Positions 59,916-64,000 of a stretch of DNA of 64,000 nt are shown in pieces. Below the pieces are notes generated by a model, which worked only from the letters and a program-made list of their open reading frames with translations, did no database searches and was not told the DNA's origin. The DNA is taken from positions 3,350,501 to 3,414,500 of the forward strand of contig CM073325.1 of assembly GCA_037043015.1 (NCBI GenBank), written 5' to 3'. The stretch is from Bryum argenteum. Lineage: Eukaryota; Streptophyta; Bryopsida; Bryales; Bryaceae. The stretch's first letter is position 1; every line of letters begins with the position of its first letter. The translations under genes were made by a program, and so were the position numbers.

Positions 59916-60320
59916 CTAATATTCTATGTAGATAGCTATGACATGTGTCACTTGCAATAAAGGGAGGGCTTTCTTCCCGTTGCTCCCCACCGTTACTAAG
60001 CTCCCTAAGCTCTTTATAAGTTCCCTATAAAAAGATGATCTGACAAAAAGGCCCACGCTTGCAACGACAAAGTGGATTTGACTGGCACCTTGGGGAGCCA
60101 CATGAGGTGGCAGGAATTTCGTGATCTGGAAAGAGCCGAGCTGGAGGAGCTGGCCCGCCTTGCTGCCGTCCCTGGCCACCACTTGTACCGTGCAGTAGGC
60201 GCACTGATTGAAGCCCCCCCTTTGCGAAGTCGTTCTCCAGGGCACAAAATAGAATTCTCCTAACTGGAGAAAGGACTCCAGGGATTGCCGAACACCTACA
60301 AAATCACCAAAATTTATCAA
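59916..60320 (-). other. GC-rich exon-like ORF, unidentified
   Basis: A 134-codon minus-strand frame sits in a GC-rich patch (about 60060-60300) within AT-rich DNA. It is preceded on that strand by an acceptor-like TTTTGTAG^GTGTTCGG. It contains a Cys pair in FNQCAYCTVQVVARDG that faintly recalls the first half of a BED-type zinc finger. No matching His pair is clear. A plus-strand frame (60072-60263) overlaps. It could be a captured gene fragment or an exon of a gene I cannot assemble. Confidence 0.3.
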
Positions 60321-60395
60321 TTTACAAGAATTCTAATGTAACTAATAAAAAATAAATTATCCATAAGCATAGTATTATTCATAGTATTATTACTA

Positions 60396-60700
60396 ACTTT
60401 TGTATGTGGGGTAAGAAACAAAGCAAAGAATTATTCACAAGCAATATTCAAATTATTGTGGTGTCATTTGTTTGTGGGGTAAGAAATAAAGCAAAGTATT
60501 ATTCATAACTCAACTACTATTCATATTTGTTTGTGGGATAAAAAACATAGCAAAGTATTATTCACAAGCAAAGTACTATTCATATTATTATTACTAACGT
60601 TTGTTTGTGGGGTTCAAATAAAGCAAAGTATTATTCACAAGGAAAGTACTATTATTCACAAGCAAAGTACTATATGCGCAAAATGTGGGGTAACAAACTT
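60396..60700. repeat. Irregular direct repeats downstream of the piggyBac gene
   Basis: The motif TTTGTTTGTGGGGTAAGAAA followed by AAAGCAAAGTATTATTCAC recurs about five times at roughly 60-75 bp spacing (near 60396, 60467, 60526, 60600 and a partial at 60680). Extra AGCAAAGTACTATTCA copies occur between. The array ends about 45 bp from the transposase stop codon. Such arrays next to a transposase gene may be subterminal binding sites, which is inference. Confidence 0.75.
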
Positions 60701-60741
60701 GAGCTTCCTCTTTGTATGCAAAAAGAAATACTTACATTCAC

Positions 60742-63384
60742 TCACATATGGCGTTGGCGTCGTATGGCAATATCTGTGTGCCACTTCTCAAAGCAACCTC
60801 GATTGAGACACATCCATTTGTCTCCACACTTCCGGCGATAATAATGTGGTTCAAATTTTTGGCAAACCACACACCGACGTCGTAATTTTGTATATGTGGG
60901 TACACAAATCAATGGCGTGTTCCTTGCTCGAGGAATATCCGCGGGGTGTGAATCTCTCATAGGCCACCCTTGAAGAAGGGCTTCACATAAGCCCTTCTTG
61001 AATTGAAGGTGTGTCATCGGCGTGCGGTTATATCGATAGTGTTTCACACACTCCAAATAATATATATACATGTTGACAATCGAGACATCCAATAAGAAGA
61101 AAAAATACGGTGCCACCACTTGTGGCTCCGTGACTTGGCATGAATAGGATGCTCGGAGTTGATCGGCAACATCTACACCTCGCATGTGAGTTGTATATTC
61201 TTTCAAAATCGGGGATGTTAGAATCATTTCACGACTTGCACCATTTCGCCGAGGGACCGTTACTACCTTCTCACATGGGGGTTGAATTGGCAAATAATGA
61301 GTGGAAATAAGAAGCACGGGCTTCTTATCCTTCCACATAACACATGATATCGTCTGGGTGTCATGCATTTTCCATAAAGTTGTGCCTTGAGGCACATTTT
61401 TGAAAGAATTGGTGTTTTTCAAATCTAAGGGAAGACCAACCCGGTTTGCCCTTATTGTCCCACATGCATACATTTCCCGTGATAAAAGAGTTGTGAAAAG
61501 TCCAAAACTAGTGAAGTAATTATCCATTGTCACGCAATGGCCTAAGTTCCAAAGGCCATCCACTAACCTCATAACTACATTATGGGCCAATCGAGCATCG
61601 CCAAGAACAATATTAGGTTGTTCTATGGGAAGGGGGGCTACAATATTGTCTTTTCCACAATAGATCTCGAAATTCCATACGAACTTTGAAATCGAGCATG
61701 CCAAACACCAAACCTTCAAGCCCCACTTTTGAGGCTTCTTAGGCATATATTGACGTATCGGTGAATATGTCCCCTTATAGCGAATCATCATTTCATCAAT
61801 GGTCAAATATTTTCCAAGAAACCATGCCTTTTTACATTGATCTCTCATAGCATTGACTAACCATCTTGTTTGACCGATTTTGTCATAACCCGGGTCCCCT
61901 CTAGTTTGTCCTTCCATGTTTGTAAGATGGAGACATCTCCTAATGTCTTGAAATCGGGCCCGTGTAAATATATTTGAAATACTTGGGCATCCAAAGAGGT
62001 CATCACGCATCCAATATGTTCTTACATTAGGTTGAACCCTCAACCCCATATATATGGCTAAGGCCATAAATGCTTTGAGGCTCGAAATTGTCATATTCTC
62101 CCAAGTAGGACCACCTTTGGTATTTCCATGCTCATCTAAAGGAGCATTTGCATACCGATTAGTTTCTTGAACAATAGTGGCCAACATGTGTGGAGTCCAA
62201 AAGAGGCCAAATAAATCCATAAAACTTGGCATACCACGATGATGACGAGAAGGACCCATGGGTTTCCCCAAAAATGATATCGGCATTGGATTATACATAA
62301 TACTTGGGTTTCCCCAAGTCTCATTCCTAAATTGCCACCTAATATCCTCTTGTTGATGGGGTAACCCATCGTTACGATTATCTCCATCACTATCAGAGGC
62401 ACTTTCAAAATTGGGTAAGTCCTCACTATCATTCCCACCCAAATCATCCCTCACACCATTGCGTGTCATTCTCCTTCTTATTATATGTTCTTCCTCAACA
62501 TCATCATCCCACTCCATATTATTATTACCGCCCTCAGTATCATTGCCATAGAATTCTCCAGGCCCAATACCAGTACTTCTCTCCCCAATAAAAATATTTG
62601 GCTGCAATGTGAATTGACCAATATTTTCTTCTGAAGTCACAACTACTGGTTGCCCTTGTAGCCCAAGCGTATGGCCTGTAAGGGGAAGGCCAGAAGGCGA
62701 TGCACCCGCCACAGGAAGGCCCTGGTGCCCGGGTAAGCAGGCGTGCCGGCCGTTGCTGCTGTTCGGCTGGAGATGCCCCGCTGCGCTCGGCGCCGGACCC
62801 CAGCTGGCAGCCGACGCGCTTGACTCGCCGACGTGGCCCGACCTCGTGGCCGCGGCGCTGTGCCAGCCCGCAGTCCGCCGGCTTGAGTCCCATACTAGTC
62901 GCAACGCCGTTGCATCACCGCAATCTTGGTCGACGCCTAGCTGCAGCGCTGGTCCGTGCATCTCACCACTCCCGCTTGCTTCTTCGGGATCAGGTCCAGC
63001 ATTGTAGATCTCACCACCTCTCTTCCGTCCTCTTCGGCCAAAGTTTATTGCTGCAAGCAAGACTTCAGGTGGCCAGAGGATATCCTCAAGACTTGCAGCT
63101 CTCTCCATACCACTATCATCTTCTCCTTCTTCATTACACAATTCTTCTGAGCTTGGGTAATACGCATGCACTGGAGATTGCGAATTCAAGTACTCGCCGT
63201 TGAAGCCAACATCTGTATCAGGGAAGGTCATGAGCTCAACTCCAGGTCCTAGATCTGGCAATTCTTGATGTTGAGGAGGTAATATTGCTTCAGGACTAGA
63301 TGGTGGGCTTGGAGGAACCGTAGTTGGTTCCGGTTGTGTCTGTAGACGTGAACTCCTTCTCATTGGAATATTGTCCCACTCCAT
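60742..63384 (-). CDS. piggyBac-family transposase (PGBD-type, DDE_Tnp_1_7)
   Basis: An uninterrupted 880-residue frame encoding the nuclear enzyme that excises and inserts DNA at TTAA sites. Residues 1-375 are a long acidic, low-complexity N-terminal region with an unusually GC-rich middle. The transposase domain begins near residue 375 (FGLFWTPHMLATIVQETNRY). It then shows LKAFMALAIYMGLR, the YWMRDDLFG motif and RFQDIRRCLHLTN. The first catalytic Asp is D530 in LTIDEMMIRYKG, followed by QYMPKKPQKWGLKVW. The second is D621 in VTMDNYFTSFGLF, and the third D738/D741 in RGVDVADQLRASY. A Cys-rich C-terminal finger follows (CVVCQKF ... KCGDKWMCLNRGCFEKWH). All acidic residues expected for the family are present, so the enzyme may be active or recently so. 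Family members are usually 550-650 residues, so the N-terminal extension is long. Start chosen at the ATG after an acceptor-like TACAG. Element ends are not seen. Confidence 0.93.
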   Translation of the reverse strand: MEWDNIPMRRSSRLQTQPEPTTVPPSPPSSPEAILPPQHQELPDLGPGVELMTFPDTDVGFNGEYLNSQSPVHAYYPSSEELCNEEGEDDSGMERAASLEDILWPPEVLLAAINFGRRGRKRGGEIYNAGPDPEEASGSGEMHGPALQLGVDQDCGDATALRLVWDSSRRTAGWHSAAATRSGHVGESSASAASWGPAPSAAGHLQPNSSNGRHACLPGHQGLPVAGASPSGLPLTGHTLGLQGQPVVVTSEENIGQFTLQPNIFIGERSTGIGPGEFYGNDTEGGNNNMEWDDDVEEEHIIRRRMTRNGVRDDLGGNDSEDLPNFESASDSDGDNRNDGLPHQQEDIRWQFRNETWGNPSIMYNPMPISFLGKPMGPSRHHRGMPSFMDLFGLFWTPHMLATIVQETNRYANAPLDEHGNTKGGPTWENMTISSLKAFMALAIYMGLRVQPNVRTYWMRDDLFGCPSISNIFTRARFQDIRRCLHLTNMEGQTRGDPGYDKIGQTRWLVNAMRDQCKKAWFLGKYLTIDEMMIRYKGTYSPIRQYMPKKPQKWGLKVWCLACSISKFVWNFEIYCGKDNIVAPLPIEQPNIVLGDARLAHNVVMRLVDGLWNLGHCVTMDNYFTSFGLFTTLLSREMYACGTIRANRVGLPLDLKNTNSFKNVPQGTTLWKMHDTQTISCVMWKDKKPVLLISTHYLPIQPPCEKVVTVPRRNGASREMILTSPILKEYTTHMRGVDVADQLRASYSCQVTEPQVVAPYFFFLLDVSIVNMYIYYLECVKHYRYNRTPMTHLQFKKGLCEALLQGWPMRDSHPADIPRARNTPLICVPTYTKLRRRCVVCQKFEPHYYRRKCGDKWMCLNRGCFEKWHTDIAIRRQRHM

Positions 63385-63405
63385 CTGTATTCTCCAAGTT
63401 AGACA

Positions 63406-63846
63406 TTACTCATAACTCTCAACTATGAAATTTAGGTACATGTTACACAAGAGATACTCACCTCCTTTGACTTCTTCCATGATCGACGTGGAGGCATTGC
63501 TTGTATCGGGCCAAGTAGATTTGACAATATCAAGAAATTCTTGCTCAAAAGCGTGTTGATCAACCCACCCTAGAATATGTGCGGCTTGCCTGTAGAAATG
63601 GTGTCGGAAATTATTTGCTTGTGGATTTCTTGGCCAAGCTTTGGACTTCTTACGAACGCGTAAACTGCGCAAATGTTTTTGATCAAGCAGTGAAAGGAGG
63701 TCATGAATCTGATGTGCTCGAAGGTGTTTGCGTACAGCCCAGGAACGAAGGCGAGCTTCTGGATCGGCAGATGGAGGCGGCAATGTCGAAATAAGAAGTG
63801 GCTGCAAGTTTCCGACACTCACAACCGCAGTATTGGGTTCCTGCAT
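63406..63846 (-). CDS. Unidentified ORF upstream of the transposase, possible 5' exon or second element protein
   Basis: A 146-codon frame on the same strand, 22 bp upstream of the transposase start. It is basic and helical in character (LRSWAVRKHLRAHQIHDLLS, then LRVRKKSKAWPRNPQ and HAFEQEFLDIVKSTW). I do not recognise a domain. A good donor (AAGGAG^GTGAGT, exon end at 63462) and an acceptor just before the transposase ATG (TACAG at 63385) suggest splicing. Joining those two sites, however, is out of phase with the transposase frame, so either a different acceptor is used or this is a separate cistron. Upstream, an open frame near 63990-63890 (MIAQIEERSHQRVRIHEHEL) may be a further exon. Treat the product as hypothetical. 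Confidence 0.4.
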   Translation of the reverse strand: MQEPNTAVVSVGNLQPLLISTLPPPSADPEARLRSWAVRKHLRAHQIHDLLSLLDQKHLRSLRVRKKSKAWPRNPQANNFRHHFYRQAAHILGWVDQHAFEQEFLDIVKSTWPDTSNASTSIMEEVKGGEYLLCNMYLNFIVESYE

Positions 63847-64000
63847 ATGGTCATATTAGTCAGTTGATGTGATGTCAGTTTACCATGCAAGTTCCACATG
63901 CAAACCAAGTTCATGTTCATGTATTCGAACCCGTTGATGTGATCGCTCCTCGATCTGTGCAATCATCTGATCGCTCACTGGCGCATGGGCTGCCGAAGTT
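63847..64000. other. Window edge, upstream of the transposase region
   Basis: On the minus strand an open frame with a charged helical stretch precedes a donor-like GCAT^GTGGAA, which would join in phase to EPNTAVVSVG after the acceptor TATGCAG at about 63841. The window ends before a start codon or element terminus is reached. Confidence 0.3.

Overview
This window looks like nuclear DNA of a land plant with few genes and many transposons. The plant assignment rests on an EID1-type F-box gene, a methylesterase-type alpha/beta hydrolase gene with plant-like introns, and CCGTTGGAT-type AT-rich repeats. A non-flowering plant such as a bryophyte is my guess, because animal-type cut-and-paste transposons (piggyBac and Tc1 DD34E) sit beside plant genes. 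That guess is weak. No rRNA, tRNA gene, CRISPR array or operon-like layout is visible.

Four intact protein-coding loci can be supported. (1) A two-exon EID1-like F-box gene, 9666-11114 (+), in a GC-rich island. (2) An uninterrupted 876-residue Cys/Pro-rich protein of unknown family, 18509-21139 (+). (3) A five-exon, signal-peptide-bearing alpha/beta hydrolase of methylesterase type, 26035-24706 (-), in a second GC-rich island. (4) A piggyBac-family transposase, 63384-60742 (-), with a possible upstream companion ORF at 63846-63406. A fifth gene, a Tc1 DD34E transposase at 43322-44324, is broken but lies in an element with nearly perfect 576-578 bp inverted repeats and a TA target duplication (42108-44896).

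The rest is mostly layered non-autonomous DNA elements. The main system is a swarm of about 20 elements bounded by TTAA target sites, with termini TTAA|CCCYTAAA...TTTARGGG|TTAA. They fall into a 361-bp class, a 259-260 bp class and longer classes, and together cover roughly 9.8 kb. Three are nested precisely at TTAA sites inside another member, with uninterrupted reference copies elsewhere in the window. TTAA duplication is the hallmark of piggyBac, so the transposase at the right edge is the natural candidate to mobilise them. That link is inference.

Other layers are: PIF/Harbinger-like families with 3-bp TAA/TTA/TGA duplications (6495-7007, 30468-32174, 32178-32563, 8486-8985, 30592-31919, 47982-48546); a small Tc1/mariner-type element (13534-13699); a tRNA-derived SINE (12390-12640, -); three copies of a purine-rich minisatellite-bearing repeat; a 228-bp inverted repeat with arms 13 kb apart; several perfect hairpins; and long (TA)n tracts. 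The long stretches between these contain no gene I can support.
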